Below are positions 26,701-36,189 of a stretch of DNA of 64,000 bases, piece by piece. Origin of the DNA: Streptomyces sp. NRRL F-5122. GTDB taxonomy: Bacteria; Actinomycetota; Actinomycetes; Streptomycetales; Streptomycetaceae. The position numbers were made by a program, and so were the translations under genes. Under the pieces are notes generated by a model that was given only the letters and a program-made list of their open reading frames with translations, did no database searches and had not been told where the DNA came from. How positions within the stretch are numbered: position 1 is the first letter of the stretch; every line of letters begins with the position of its first letter. Location: contig NZ_LMWH01000093.1 of NCBI RefSeq assembly GCF_001507435.1, positions 62,001 through 126,000 of the forward strand, written 5' to 3'.

Positions 26701-28584
26701 GTGAGCGGAACCTCCGAAGGGCCGACGCCCGCGGCAGACCTCGTCGGCCCGGCCGTCACAGGAAGTAACGACCCCACGTCCGGTGCGCCCGAACCGTCGT
26801 CCCTCCCGGGGGGCCATCCGATCCCACCGGCCCCCGACGCTGCGCCGCACGCCTCCCGGTCCCACCCGCTGGGAGCGGCGTTCACCGCGGCCCCGCTCGC
26901 CATGGCGCTCGTCGACCGCGAGGGCCTGGTCGTCACCGCCAACGAGACGATGGGATCGCTGCTCGCCACCGGCACGGGCGCCCTGGCCGGCAAGGCCGCC
27001 GCCGATCTGGTGGACCTGTCCTCGGACGCCCGCACCTGGCACGCGTACCGCGAGGTGCTGCGCGGCCGCCAGGCACGGCTGCGCTGTACGCGCCGGCTCA
27101 AACATCCCGACGGCCACTCGCTCTGGGTCCAGGTGACCGTCACCCCGCTGCCCGAGACGGAGAAGGCGGTACTGCTCTCGGTCGCCGACATCGGCGCCCG
27201 CCGCGAACTCCAGGCGCAGCTACGGCACTTGCAGATGCACGATCCGGTGACACGGCTGCCCAACCGCACGTTGTTCTTCGAACGTCTGTCGGCCGCACTG
27301 GAGGTCGAATCGTACGAGGAGAGCGGCACCGGCCGGGTCGGGCTGTGCTATCTGGACCTCGACGGCTTCAAGGCCATCAACGACACCCTCGGGCATCGCG
27401 TCGGGGACCGGCTGCTCGCGGCCGTCGCGGAGCGCCTGACGGCGTGCGCGGACGAGGCGGGCTACGCGCGGGCAGCCACTCCCCTGGTGGCGCGGCTGGG
27501 GGGCGACGAGTTCGCCCTTCTCGTCGAGGACTCGACGGGCACCGACCAACTCGCCGAGCTGGCGGAGTCGGTGCTCAAGGCGCTTCAGGCGCCGTTCGAC
27601 CTGGCCGGGCAGCGCCTGTCCGTCTCGGCGTCCATCGGTGTGGTGGAGCGGCACGCGGCCGGGACGACGGCGACCGGTCTGATGCAGGCCGCCGACACGA
27701 CGCTGTACTGGGCGAAGGCCGACGGCAAGGGCCGCTGGACCCTCTTCGACCCCGAGCGCAACGCACACCGTATGACCCGGCAGGCCCTGTCCTCCGGTCT
27801 GCGCCCGGCCATCGAGCGGGGTGAGTTCGCCCTGGAGTACCAGCCGCTCGTCGGGATGGAGGACGGACGGGTGCGCGGGGTGGAGGCACTGGTGCGCTGG
27901 CATCACCCGCAGTTCGGCACGCTCACGCCGAACCGGTTCATCGGATTGGCCGAGGAGGACGGCTCGATCGTGCAGCTCGGACGCTGGGCGCTCAAGTCCG
28001 CCTGCCGTCAGGCGCGCCGATGGCAGTTGGAGCGCCCGGACGAGCCACCGATCTTCGTCAGTGTGAACGTGGCGGTACGTCAGGTATGGGACTCCGACCT
28101 GGTGGCCGATGTGGCGGGAACCCTCGCGGAGACGGGACTCGCCCCCCATCTGCTGCAGTTGGAGCTCACGGAGTCCGCGGTCATGGGTTCGGCCGGCCGC
28201 CCGCTCCAGGCGCTCCAGGCGCTCAGCGACATGGGGGTGCGGATCGCCATCGACGACTTCGGGACGGGGTACTCCAACCTCGCCTACCTCAGCCGGCTGC
28301 CGGTGTCGGTGCTGAAGCTGGACGGGTCGTTCGTCCGCGGTTTCCAGTACGAGGGCACGGGCGTGCACCCCAACCCCGCGGACGAGGTGATCGTCGAGGC
28401 CATGATCCAGCTCGCGCACCGGCTGGGCCTGACCGTCACCGCCGAGTGCGTGGAGACCTCCGCGCAGGCCAGCCGACTGCGACGGATCGGCTGCGACACC
28501 GGCCAGGGCTGGCTGTACTCCCGGCCGGTGCCACCGGACCGCATCTCCGAGCTGGTGGATCCGGAGGCCTGCCACCCTTCATGA
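26701..28584 (+). CDS. PAS-GGDEF-EAL c-di-GMP turnover protein
   Basis: 627 aa, GTG start after GGGAGCG. A disordered N-terminus (1-55), a PAS sensor (about 58-170, FTAAPLAMALVDREG), a GGDEF domain (about 178-345) with intact active loop RLGGDEF, and an EAL domain (about 360-615) with EALVRW, NVAVRQ, DDFGTGYS and the late Glu in TAECVET. Both catalytic centres look intact, so it could make and break c-di-GMP, the signal that controls Streptomyces development through BldD. No transmembrane segment. In S. coelicolor a GGDEF-EAL gene sits in this part of the chromosome. Confidence 0.95.
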   Translation: MSGTSEGPTPAADLVGPAVTGSNDPTSGAPEPSSLPGGHPIPPAPDAAPHASRSHPLGAAFTAAPLAMALVDREGLVVTANETMGSLLATGTGALAGKAAADLVDLSSDARTWHAYREVLRGRQARLRCTRRLKHPDGHSLWVQVTVTPLPETEKAVLLSVADIGARRELQAQLRHLQMHDPVTRLPNRTLFFERLSAALEVESYEESGTGRVGLCYLDLDGFKAINDTLGHRVGDRLLAAVAERLTACADEAGYARAATPLVARLGGDEFALLVEDSTGTDQLAELAESVLKALQAPFDLAGQRLSVSASIGVVERHAAGTTATGLMQAADTTLYWAKADGKGRWTLFDPERNAHRMTRQALSSGLRPAIERGEFALEYQPLVGMEDGRVRGVEALVRWHHPQFGTLTPNRFIGLAEEDGSIVQLGRWALKSACRQARRWQLERPDEPPIFVSVNVAVRQVWDSDLVADVAGTLAETGLAPHLLQLELTESAVMGSAGRPLQALQALSDMGVRIAIDDFGTGYSNLAYLSRLPVSVLKLDGSFVRGFQYEGTGVHPNPADEVIVEAMIQLAHRLGLTVTAECVETSAQASRLRRIGCDTGQGWLYSRPVPPDRISELVDPEACHPS

Positions 28585-28624
28585 CCGCGCCGGCGCCGGG
28601 CGGTCCTCCCGGGTGAGGGCGGCC

Positions 28625-29707
<1,083 letters not shown>

Positions 29708-29797
29708 CGAACTGCCTCCTGCGTGTGTGTCGCGACTCCCACGCACAACAGGAGGCAGTCCCCGGTTATTCCCGGCCCGTCGGCCCGGACCGGGCGA

Positions 29798-30529
29798 TCA
29801 CACCTGGACGATCGGCTCCCTGGTGAACAGGGTCCCGAGGCCGGGGGCGTTCACACGGCGGTCCACCAGGCGCAGGGCCTCCCACACCGTGACCTGGTTC
29901 GCCGTGAGGACCGGCTTCGCCAGCTCCTTCTCCAGAGCCGCCAGGTGCGCGACGGTGTGCAGTGCCGTGTCGGGCAGCAGGATCGCCTCGGCGTCGGGGT
30001 GGTCCGCCTCGTGCGCGAGCGCGCTCACCTCCTTCGCGCTCCAGAGCGCCACCTCCCCCGCGGTGGCCGCCCCGGCGGAGTGGACGGACACCACCTCCAC
30101 CTCCGCGGCCCGCAGGAACGCGGCGAACAGGTCCGTCACGTCGGCGGGATACGGCGCCGCGACGGCCACCCGCCGCGCCTTGATCTCCCGGGCCGCGTGC
30201 ACGAAGGCGAACGAGGTGGCGGAGGCCGGCATGCCGGCCGTGCGCGCGAGGGTGCGCACCTGCTCGTGGGCGCCCTCCCAGCCGAGCACAAAACTCCCGC
30301 TGGTGGACGCCCACACCACCGCCTCGGCGCCGGAGAGCCGCAGCTCCTCGACGCCCGCCGCGAGCAGCTGCGGCGAGCCGATCCGGCGGAGCGTGTCCAC
30401 GCGGTGAGCGCCCTCCCCCGCGTCGGTGTGCACGAGGTCGACACGGATGTCGCTGGCCAGAAGCTGCTCGATCCGGGGGTAGTCGTCCTCGGCGTAATGG
30501 CCCGGGTAGAGGAATCCGAGTGCGGTCAT
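29798..30529 (-). CDS. Asp/Glu racemase / maleate isomerase family protein lacking cysteines
   Basis: 243 aa with the two-lobed Asp/Glu racemase superfamily pattern (TALGFLYPG start, VWASTSGSFVLGWEGA at residues 72-87, VAVAAPYPADVTDLF, LLPDTALHTV at 185-193). The superfamily normally uses one Cys from each lobe; here the first site is Ser75 and the second is Asp187/Thr188, and the protein has no Cys at all. It cannot use the usual two-thiol mechanism. It may be a decarboxylase-like or binding variant. ATG 30529 with AGGAAGG upstream. Confidence 0.8.
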   Translation of the reverse strand: MTALGFLYPGHYAEDDYPRIEQLLASDIRVDLVHTDAGEGAHRVDTLRRIGSPQLLAAGVEELRLSGAEAVVWASTSGSFVLGWEGAHEQVRTLARTAGMPASATSFAFVHAAREIKARRVAVAAPYPADVTDLFAAFLRAAEVEVVSVHSAGAATAGEVALWSAKEVSALAHEADHPDAEAILLPDTALHTVAHLAALEKELAKPVLTANQVTVWEALRLVDRRVNAPGLGTLFTREPIVQV

Positions 30530-30888
30530 GCCCAACCTTCCTGTTCTTCCGGCAGTGCGGGACCCTGGTGTGCTGCCTGTCCCTCCCACCGCCTCCGGGG
30601 CGTGGGAGGCGTCCCCCCAGCAGAGCCTGATGGGGACGCGCCGCCCGGGTACCCAGGTGACGCTGAGCCGCCCGCCCCCGTCACCTGCTTGGCGGAGACG
30701 ACGTCCGTCCCGGCGTGCTGGGACGCCTTCCCGAACCACGCGCCGAGTAACGCCCGCACGGCGGTTGCCGGGGCGTCCCGAGCGATTGACGGCCGTCGCT
30801 CCGGGTGCGACCGTGTTCCATCCGCGCATGTCGGACGCCCGCCCGGCCGCCCCCGGCCGTCTCCGCCGAACGGAGGCACGGTTCCCGA
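30530..30888. other. Divergent intergenic region without a gene
   Basis: 359 nt between the racemase-family gene (minus) and the dehydrogenase gene (plus). It holds an inverted repeat CCTCCCAC/GTGGGAGG (30582-30609 area) and the GGAGG upstream of 30889. No coding frame is supported. Confidence 0.5.
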
Positions 30889-31851
30889 ATGACCGCCCGC
30901 CCGCCCGGCCGTCCCACGTTGCTCGTCCTGGACGCCGAGCCGTTGCCCCGGCTCGGTCGGCTGACCGGACGGGTGCGGATCGAGCACGTGGACGACTCGG
31001 CCCTCGCCCGGCGGCTGCCGTACGCCGATGTGCTGCTGGTCTGGGACTTCACCTCGCGTGCCGTGCGCGACGCCTGGCCCGGTGAGGGCCCGCGGCCGCG
31101 CTGGGTGCACGCCGCGAGTGCGGGCGTGGACCATCTGCTGTGCCCCGAACTCGCCGCGTCCGACGCGGTGGTGACGAACGCGCGCGGCGTCTTCGAGCGG
31201 CCCGTCGCCGAGTACGTGGCCGCGCTCGTCCTCGCGATGGCCAAGGACCTGCCCCGGACGTGGGACCTGCAACGGGAACGCCGGTGGCGGCACCGTGAGA
31301 CGACACGGGTCGCGGGCACGCGCGCCTGTGTGGTCGGCTCCGGACCGATCGGGCGGACGATCGCCCGCACGCTCAAGGCCCTCGAGGTCACGACGTCGAT
31401 CGTGGGCCGCGTCCCGCGTACCGGGATCCACGGCCCGGCCGACCTCGACCGCCTGATGGCCCGTGCCGACTGGGTCGTCGCGGCGGCGCCGCTCACCGAG
31501 CAGACGCAGGGCATGTTCGACGCACGCCGCTTCGGCGTCATGCAGCCTTCGGCCCGCTTCGTCAACGTGGGACGCGGGGGCCTCGTGGTCGAGGGGGCGC
31601 TCACCGAGGCACTGACCAAACGATGGATCGCGGGCGCGGCACTGGATGTCTTCCAGAACGAGCCGCTGGCCCCCGACAGTCCGCTGTGGCACGTGCCGGG
31701 GCTGCTCGTCTCCCCGCACATGAGCGGCGACACGGTCGGCTGGCGCGACGAACTGGGCGCACAGTTCGTCGGGCTGTACGAGCGCTGGGAGGCGGGGAAA
31801 CCGCTTGTGAACGTGGTCGACAAGAAACGTGGATACGTGCCCGGTCACTGA
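30889..31851 (+). CDS. D-2-hydroxyacid dehydrogenase family protein
   Basis: 320 aa NAD(P)-dependent dehydrogenase. The substrate lobe includes WVHAASAGVDHLL and the cofactor lobe VVGSGPIGRTIARTL (a GxGxxG variant). The catalytic Arg lies in NVGRGGLVVEGAL, the Glu in DVFQNEPL, and the His in SPHMSGD. Start ATG 30889 (GGAGG 12 nt upstream); an earlier ATG at 30805 has no ribosome binding site and adds a non-homologous Arg/Pro-rich tail. Likely reduces a 2-oxoacid. Its position before the ehu-type importer could be chance. Confidence 0.9.
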   Translation: MTARPPGRPTLLVLDAEPLPRLGRLTGRVRIEHVDDSALARRLPYADVLLVWDFTSRAVRDAWPGEGPRPRWVHAASAGVDHLLCPELAASDAVVTNARGVFERPVAEYVAALVLAMAKDLPRTWDLQRERRWRHRETTRVAGTRACVVGSGPIGRTIARTLKALEVTTSIVGRVPRTGIHGPADLDRLMARADWVVAAAPLTEQTQGMFDARRFGVMQPSARFVNVGRGGLVVEGALTEALTKRWIAGAALDVFQNEPLAPDSPLWHVPGLLVSPHMSGDTVGWRDELGAQFVGLYERWEAGKPLVNVVDKKRGYVPGH

Positions 31852-31986
31852 GTGCACACCGAGTGCAGTCGTGGCCGGTCAGCGCCGCGGCGGAGCGGGG
31901 ACACGGCCCTCGTGCACACCACCGCTCGGGCGCGGGGCCGAAAATCGGCCTGAATACATCGCATGGTCCCGGGTAGCCGCGCGCCC

Positions 31987-32892
31987 ATGGCTCCACCACG
32001 GACGAATGACGCAGAAAAACCCGGAACCACCAGACGGTCACTGCTCGCCGGCCTCGCCGCAGTCGGCGCGCTGGGCGCCGCCGGCTGCAGCCGTGTGGCA
32101 ACGGCGTCGACGACGCGCGGCGGAGATCTGCTCAGCCGGCTCAAGGCCCAGGGCGTCGTTCGCCTCGGCATCGCCGGCGAGATCCCCTTCGGTTACATCG
32201 ACAAGAACGGAAACCTCACCGGCGAGGCCCCGGAGCTGGCGAAGGTCATCTTCAAACGCCTCGGCGTCGACCGCGTACAGCCCGTGCCGACCGAGTTCGG
32301 CTCCCTCATCCCCGGGCTGAACTCACAGCAGTTCGACGTCGTCTCCGCCGGGATGTACATCAATCCCGAGCGCTGCCAGCAGGTCATCTTCGCCGATCCG
32401 GACTACCAGATGCTCGACTCCTTCATCGTGCGCAAGGGAAACCCCAAGGGCCTGCACTCGTACAAGGACGTCGTCGCGAAGAAGGCGAAATTCGCCACCG
32501 GGACCGGATACGCGGAGATCCAGTACGCCGTCGAGGCCGGCTACAAGGAGAGCGAGATACTGATCGTCCCCGATCAGGTCGCCGGGCTGAACGCCGTCGA
32601 GGCCGGCCGGGTCGACGTGTTCGCGGGCACCGCGCTCACCGTCCGTGAGGTCGTCAAGAACTCCCCCAAGACCGAGGCCACCAGGCCCTTCGCGCCGCTG
32701 GTGAAGGGCAAACCGCACGTCGACGGCGGCGGCTTCGCGTTCCGGCCCACCGAGACGGGGCTGCGGGACGCCTTCAACGCCGAGCTGAAGAAGATGAAGG
32801 CGAGCGGCGAGCTCTTCCGCGTCCTGCGTCCGTTCGGCTTCAGCAAGGCCGAGATGACGGACATGACCGCGAAGGAGCTGTGCGGCGGATGA
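31987..32892 (+). CDS. ehuB: Amino-acid/ectoine ABC transporter substrate-binding lipoprotein, EhuB-like
   Basis: 301 aa family-3 solute-binding protein. TTRRSLLAGLAAVGALGAAGC joins a twin-arginine-type n-region to a lipobox ending at Cys, so it is probably Tat-exported and lipid-anchored. GEAPELAKVIFKRLGV, TEFGSLIPGL, SAGMYINPERC and KKGNPKG-like segments match the EhuB ectoine/hydroxyectoine group as I remember it. First gene of a four-gene operon, with a 4-nt overlap to the next. The start is uncertain: ATG 31987 or 31963, neither with a strong ribosome binding site. Ectoine is inferred from family resemblance only. Confidence 0.82.
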   Translation: MAPPRTNDAEKPGTTRRSLLAGLAAVGALGAAGCSRVATASTTRGGDLLSRLKAQGVVRLGIAGEIPFGYIDKNGNLTGEAPELAKVIFKRLGVDRVQPVPTEFGSLIPGLNSQQFDVVSAGMYINPERCQQVIFADPDYQMLDSFIVRKGNPKGLHSYKDVVAKKAKFATGTGYAEIQYAVEAGYKESEILIVPDQVAGLNAVEAGRVDVFAGTALTVREVVKNSPKTEATRPFAPLVKGKPHVDGGGFAFRPTETGLRDAFNAELKKMKASGELFRVLRPFGFSKAEMTDMTAKELCGG

Positions 32893-33599
32893 CCTCGGGA
32901 CTCTGGGAGCTCGTACTGAAGGGCATATGGACCACGGTCCAGCTGCTCGTGCTCAGCGCGGCGCTCGCGACGGCCGTGTCCTTCACGGTGGGCATCGCAC
33001 GCACCCACCGGCTCTGGATCGTCCGATTCCTCGCCGGCTTCTACACCGAGGTGTTCCGCGGGACCTCGGCCCTGATCATGATCTTCTGGGTGTTCTTCGT
33101 ACTGCCGCTCGCCTTCGGCTGGCAGCTGGTGCCCCTGTGGGCGGGCACACTCGCCCTGGGCCTGACGTACGGGGCCTACGGTGCCGAGATCGTGCGCGGC
33201 GCCCTCAACTCCGTCGACCCCGCACAACGCGAGGGCGGGATAGCACTGAGCTTCACGCCGTGGCAGCGGATGCGGAAGATCCTGCTGCCGCAGGCCGTGC
33301 CCGAGATGATCCCGCCGTTCTCCAACCTTCTGGTCGAACTGCTCAAGGGCACCGCCCTGGTCTCCGTCATGGGCATGGGCGACCTGGCCTTCAGCGGCAA
33401 CCTGGTACGACTCGCACTGCAGGAGAGCGCACAGATCTACACGTACATCCTGCTCATCTACTTCGTGATCGCCTTCCTTCTCACCCGGCTGATGCGCGGG
33501 CTGGAGAACCGGCTCAAGGCCGGGGTCGGCAAGGCGCCTGAGCCTGCCGTCTCCGTACGGCGGTCCGAGACGACGACGGTCGGAGGTGGTGTCTCGTGA
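32889..33599 (+). CDS. ehuC: Amino-acid/ectoine ABC transporter permease, EhuC-like
   Basis: 236 aa His/Glu/Gln/Arg/opine-type permease with about five membrane segments. The EAA-type loop is PAQREGGIALSFTPWQRMRKILLPQA. The start overlaps the ehuB stop as ATGA, deciding the start. The substrate channel is formed with the EhuD-like subunit. The C-terminal tail is hydrophilic. Confidence 0.88.
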   Translation: MTSGLWELVLKGIWTTVQLLVLSAALATAVSFTVGIARTHRLWIVRFLAGFYTEVFRGTSALIMIFWVFFVLPLAFGWQLVPLWAGTLALGLTYGAYGAEIVRGALNSVDPAQREGGIALSFTPWQRMRKILLPQAVPEMIPPFSNLLVELLKGTALVSVMGMGDLAFSGNLVRLALQESAQIYTYILLIYFVIAFLLTRLMRGLENRLKAGVGKAPEPAVSVRRSETTTVGGGVS

Positions 33600-34246
33600 A
33601 GTGGGACTGGGGTGCCGTCCGCGATTTCCTGCCGCACTTCTGGGACGGCTTGCTCGTCACCCTCCAGGCGCTGGTCCTCGGTTCGCTGATCGCCTTCGTC
33701 CTCGGTCTCGTGTGGGCGCTGCTGATGCGCACGCCGACCCGGTGGGTGCGCTGGCCGGTGGGGGTCGTGACCGAGTTCATCCGTGACACGCCGCTGCTGG
33801 TCCAGCTGTTCTTCCTCTTCTACGTGCTGCCCGAGTGGGGACTCGCCTTCTCCGCGCTGACCACCGGCGTGGTCGCGATCGGACTGCACTACTCCACCTA
33901 CACGATGCAGGTCTACCGCGCCGGCATCGAGGCGGTTCCGGCCGGCCAGTGGGAGGCCGCCACCGCGCTGAGCCTGCCGATGCGCCGCACCTGGACGGCT
34001 GTGATCCTCCCGCAGGCGATCCGCCGGGTCGTGCCCGCCCTCGGCAACTACGTGATCTCGATGCTCAAGGACACGCCGATGCTGATGGCGATCACCGTCC
34101 TCGACATGCTCGGTGAGGCGCGCCTCTTCTCCCAGCAGCACTTCCAGTTCACCGAGCCGCTCACGGTCATCGGTGTGGCCTTCGTCCTCATCTCCTATCC
34201 CGCCTCCCTCCTCCTGCGAGCCCTGGAGCGACGCCTTGTCCGCTGA
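33596..34246 (+). CDS. ehuD: Amino-acid/ectoine ABC transporter permease, EhuD-like
   Basis: 216 aa permease of the same family. The GTG start overlaps the previous stop as GTGA (MKWDWGAVRDFLPHFWDG). Conserved FIRDTPLLVQLFFLFYVLP and the EAA loop AGQWEAATALSLPMRRTWTAVILPQAI are split by a short spacer. Pairs with the EhuC-like subunit. Confidence 0.88.
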   Translation: MKWDWGAVRDFLPHFWDGLLVTLQALVLGSLIAFVLGLVWALLMRTPTRWVRWPVGVVTEFIRDTPLLVQLFFLFYVLPEWGLAFSALTTGVVAIGLHYSTYTMQVYRAGIEAVPAGQWEAATALSLPMRRTWTAVILPQAIRRVVPALGNYVISMLKDTPMLMAITVLDMLGEARLFSQQHFQFTEPLTVIGVAFVLISYPASLLLRALERRLVR

Positions 34247-34256
34247 CACCCCTCTC

Positions 34257-35033
34257 ATGAAAGAACCCGACGCCCACGCCAACCCTCAGGCGGCCACCGG
34301 CGAGCTGATCCGGCTGGACAAGGTGACCAAGCGCTTCGGCGACCACACGGTGCTCGACCGGCTCGACTTCACGGTCGACGCGGGCAAGCACGTCACCCTG
34401 ATCGGCCCCTCGGGCTCGGGCAAGACCACCATCCTGCGGATGCTGATGACCCTGACGAAGCCCGACGAGGGCACGATCACGGTCGCCGGGCAGAAGCTCT
34501 TCCCGGCCGACGGGAAGCAGGTCCGCGAGATCCGCAAGAGCATCGGCATGGTGTTCCAGCAGTTCAATCTGTTCCCGAACATGAGGGTGCTGCGGAACAT
34601 CACCGAGGCGCCGGTCACCGTCCTCGGCATGTCGAAGGACGAGGCCGAGCAGCGGGCACGCGAGTTGCTCGACCTGGTCGGGCTCGGCGACCACCTCGAC
34701 AAGTACCCGAGCCAGCTCTCGGGCGGGCAGCAGCAGCGGGTGGCGATAGCCCGGGCCCTGGCGATGCGCCCCCAGGTGCTGCTGCTCGACGAGGTGACGT
34801 CCGCGCTCGATCCGGAACTGGTCGCCGGTGTGCTCGACGTCCTCCGTGACATCGCTCACTCCACGGACATCACCATGCTCTGTGTGACCCACGAGATGAA
34901 CTTCGCCCGCGACATCTCCGACCGGGTCCTGATGTTTGATTCCGGCCAGGTCATCGAGGCGGGCGCGCCGGAGAAGATCTTCAGCGAGCCGGAGCAGCCG
35001 CGAACCCGGGAATTCCTCAGCGCGGTGCTGTGA
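34257..35033 (+). CDS. ehuA: Amino-acid/ectoine ABC transporter ATP-binding protein, EhuA-like
   Basis: 258 aa ATPase of the polar amino-acid importer class. Walker A GPSGSGKTT, Q-loop FQQFNLFP, signature LSGGQQQRVAIARAL, Walker B VLLLDEVTSALDPE, switch His in CVTHEM. The start is uncertain: ATG 34257 lacks a ribosome binding site, whereas TTG 34236, 7 codons upstream, has GGAGCG about 8 nt before it and overlaps the ehuD stop. Ends the operon before a hairpin at 35106. Confidence 0.92.
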   Translation: MKEPDAHANPQAATGELIRLDKVTKRFGDHTVLDRLDFTVDAGKHVTLIGPSGSGKTTILRMLMTLTKPDEGTITVAGQKLFPADGKQVREIRKSIGMVFQQFNLFPNMRVLRNITEAPVTVLGMSKDEAEQRARELLDLVGLGDHLDKYPSQLSGGQQQRVAIARALAMRPQVLLLDEVTSALDPELVAGVLDVLRDIAHSTDITMLCVTHEMNFARDISDRVLMFDSGQVIEAGAPEKIFSEPEQPRTREFLSAVL

Positions 35034-35105
35034 CGTCGGGAAGCGGATCGCGGCGCCGTCCGGCACGGGCGGTCGGTTCATGACCATGGCATATGCCAGC
35101 GTGAT

Positions 35106-35125
35106 GGGCCCCTGCTGAGGGGGCC
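35106..35125 (+). terminator. Stem-loop after ehuA
   Basis: GGCCCC (35107-35112), loop TGCTGA, GGGGCC (35120-35125). No T-run. Lies in the 202-nt space between ehuA and the IclR gene. Confidence 0.5.
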
Positions 35126-35235
35126 GAATCACGCCACGAAGTTCGTCAACTCCCACCCCCCGGCGAGCTCTTGAGCCTTATCGTGGAGGCAGCCAAGCTG
35201 TCCCGAGTACGGCCCAAGAAGCGCAGGGGGAGACC

Positions 35236-35994
35236 GTGGCGCTGACCCATGAGCCGACCGCTCCGTACCACTCGGCCCAGGACGCACTGCGCGTCCTCGA
35301 GACGGTGGCGGGGCGCCCCGCCGGCGTCACCGACACCGAGCTCGCCCGCCGGACCGGTTTCGGCACCCACCGGCTGACCTCGCTCCTGCGGATGCTGCGC
35401 CGGGAGGGGTACGTCGAGCAGACCGCCGACGGCGCATACGTGACCGGCACCGCCCTGAGCCGTCTCGGCTCCGCCCACGACCGCGAGCAGGCACTGCGCG
35501 AGAAACTCCAGCACACGCTCGACGATCTGCGCGAGTCGGTGGGCGCCGCGATCTACATGAGCCGCTACGTCGACGGCGAGGTGCTCGTCACCCAGTGCGC
35601 CGAGAGTCCGGCGACACCGGCGGTGCACGAGTGGGTGGACTTCCGCTCCTCGGCCCACGCCAGCGCGGTCGGCAAGAGCCTGCTCGGTCAGCTGGACGTC
35701 AACGGCCGCCGGGACCACCTCGCCCGGCACAAGATGGCCCGGCTCACCTCGCGGACGATCACCAGCGAGAAGCTGCTGCTGTCCCGCCTCGACGCCCATC
35801 CACCGACGGTCCCGGTCCTTGATCTGCAGGAGTACGCGGTGGGCACGGTCTGCGCCGCCGTCCCGATCACCGCGGGCTCCGCGGTCGGCTGTCTGGCCCT
35901 GTCCCTGCCGGTGGAGCACGCTCACCGGCTGCGGCAGGCAGCGGACCGACTGAACAAGGGCGCGGCCCCGGTCCTGCTGTCGCTCGCGATCTGA
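35236..35994 (+). CDS. IclR-family transcriptional regulator
   Basis: 252 aa. The N-terminal winged HTH (about 10-70) has VTDTELARRTGFGTHRLTSLLRMLRREGYVEQ. The C-terminal IclR effector domain has SSAHASAVGKSLLGQL and a GTVCAAVPI stretch. The GTG start at 35236 follows CAGGGGGAG. A likely regulator of the ehu-type operon just upstream, by position only. Confidence 0.93.
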   Translation: MALTHEPTAPYHSAQDALRVLETVAGRPAGVTDTELARRTGFGTHRLTSLLRMLRREGYVEQTADGAYVTGTALSRLGSAHDREQALREKLQHTLDDLRESVGAAIYMSRYVDGEVLVTQCAESPATPAVHEWVDFRSSAHASAVGKSLLGQLDVNGRRDHLARHKMARLTSRTITSEKLLLSRLDAHPPTVPVLDLQEYAVGTVCAAVPITAGSAVGCLALSLPVEHAHRLRQAADRLNKGAAPVLLSLAI

Positions 35995-36072
35995 GGGTGG
36001 TCACAAGCACCCCGGCGGACCAGGTAGTATTTCTTTTGTCGCCGGACGCCGAAGCGAAACGCGACAGAGTCT

Positions 36073-36146
36073 GCGCCGCTAGCTCAGTTGGTTAGAGCAG
36101 CTGACTCTTAATCAGCGGGTCCGGGGTTCGAGTCCCTGGCGGCGCA
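36073..36146 (+). tRNA. tRNA-Lys(CTT), copy 2 of 3
   Basis: 74 nt, identical base for base to the copies at 24371 and 41928. Anticodon CTT, no encoded CCA. An upstream TAGTAT (36025-36031 area) could serve as a -10. Confidence 0.97.
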
Positions 36147-36149
36147 CGG

Positions 36150-36188
36150 ACGAGAGGCTCCTCGCGAAAGCGGGGGGCCTCTTCTCGT
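36150..36188. terminator. Hairpin terminator between tRNA-Lys copy 2 and the acyl-CoA ligase
   Basis: Arms ACGAGAGGC (36150-36158) and GCCTCTTCTCGT (36177-36188), inner CCTCGC/GCGGGG with a GAAA loop. It lies between a plus-strand tRNA and the stop of a minus-strand gene at 36190, so it can serve both. Confidence 0.75.
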
Positions 36189-36189
36189 G

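Noticed and set aside
26384..26704. 106-aa frame ending with a GTGA overlap at the GGDEF-EAL start
   Set aside because: Arg/His/Pro-rich, no ribosome binding site, no family resemblance; typical non-coding composition.
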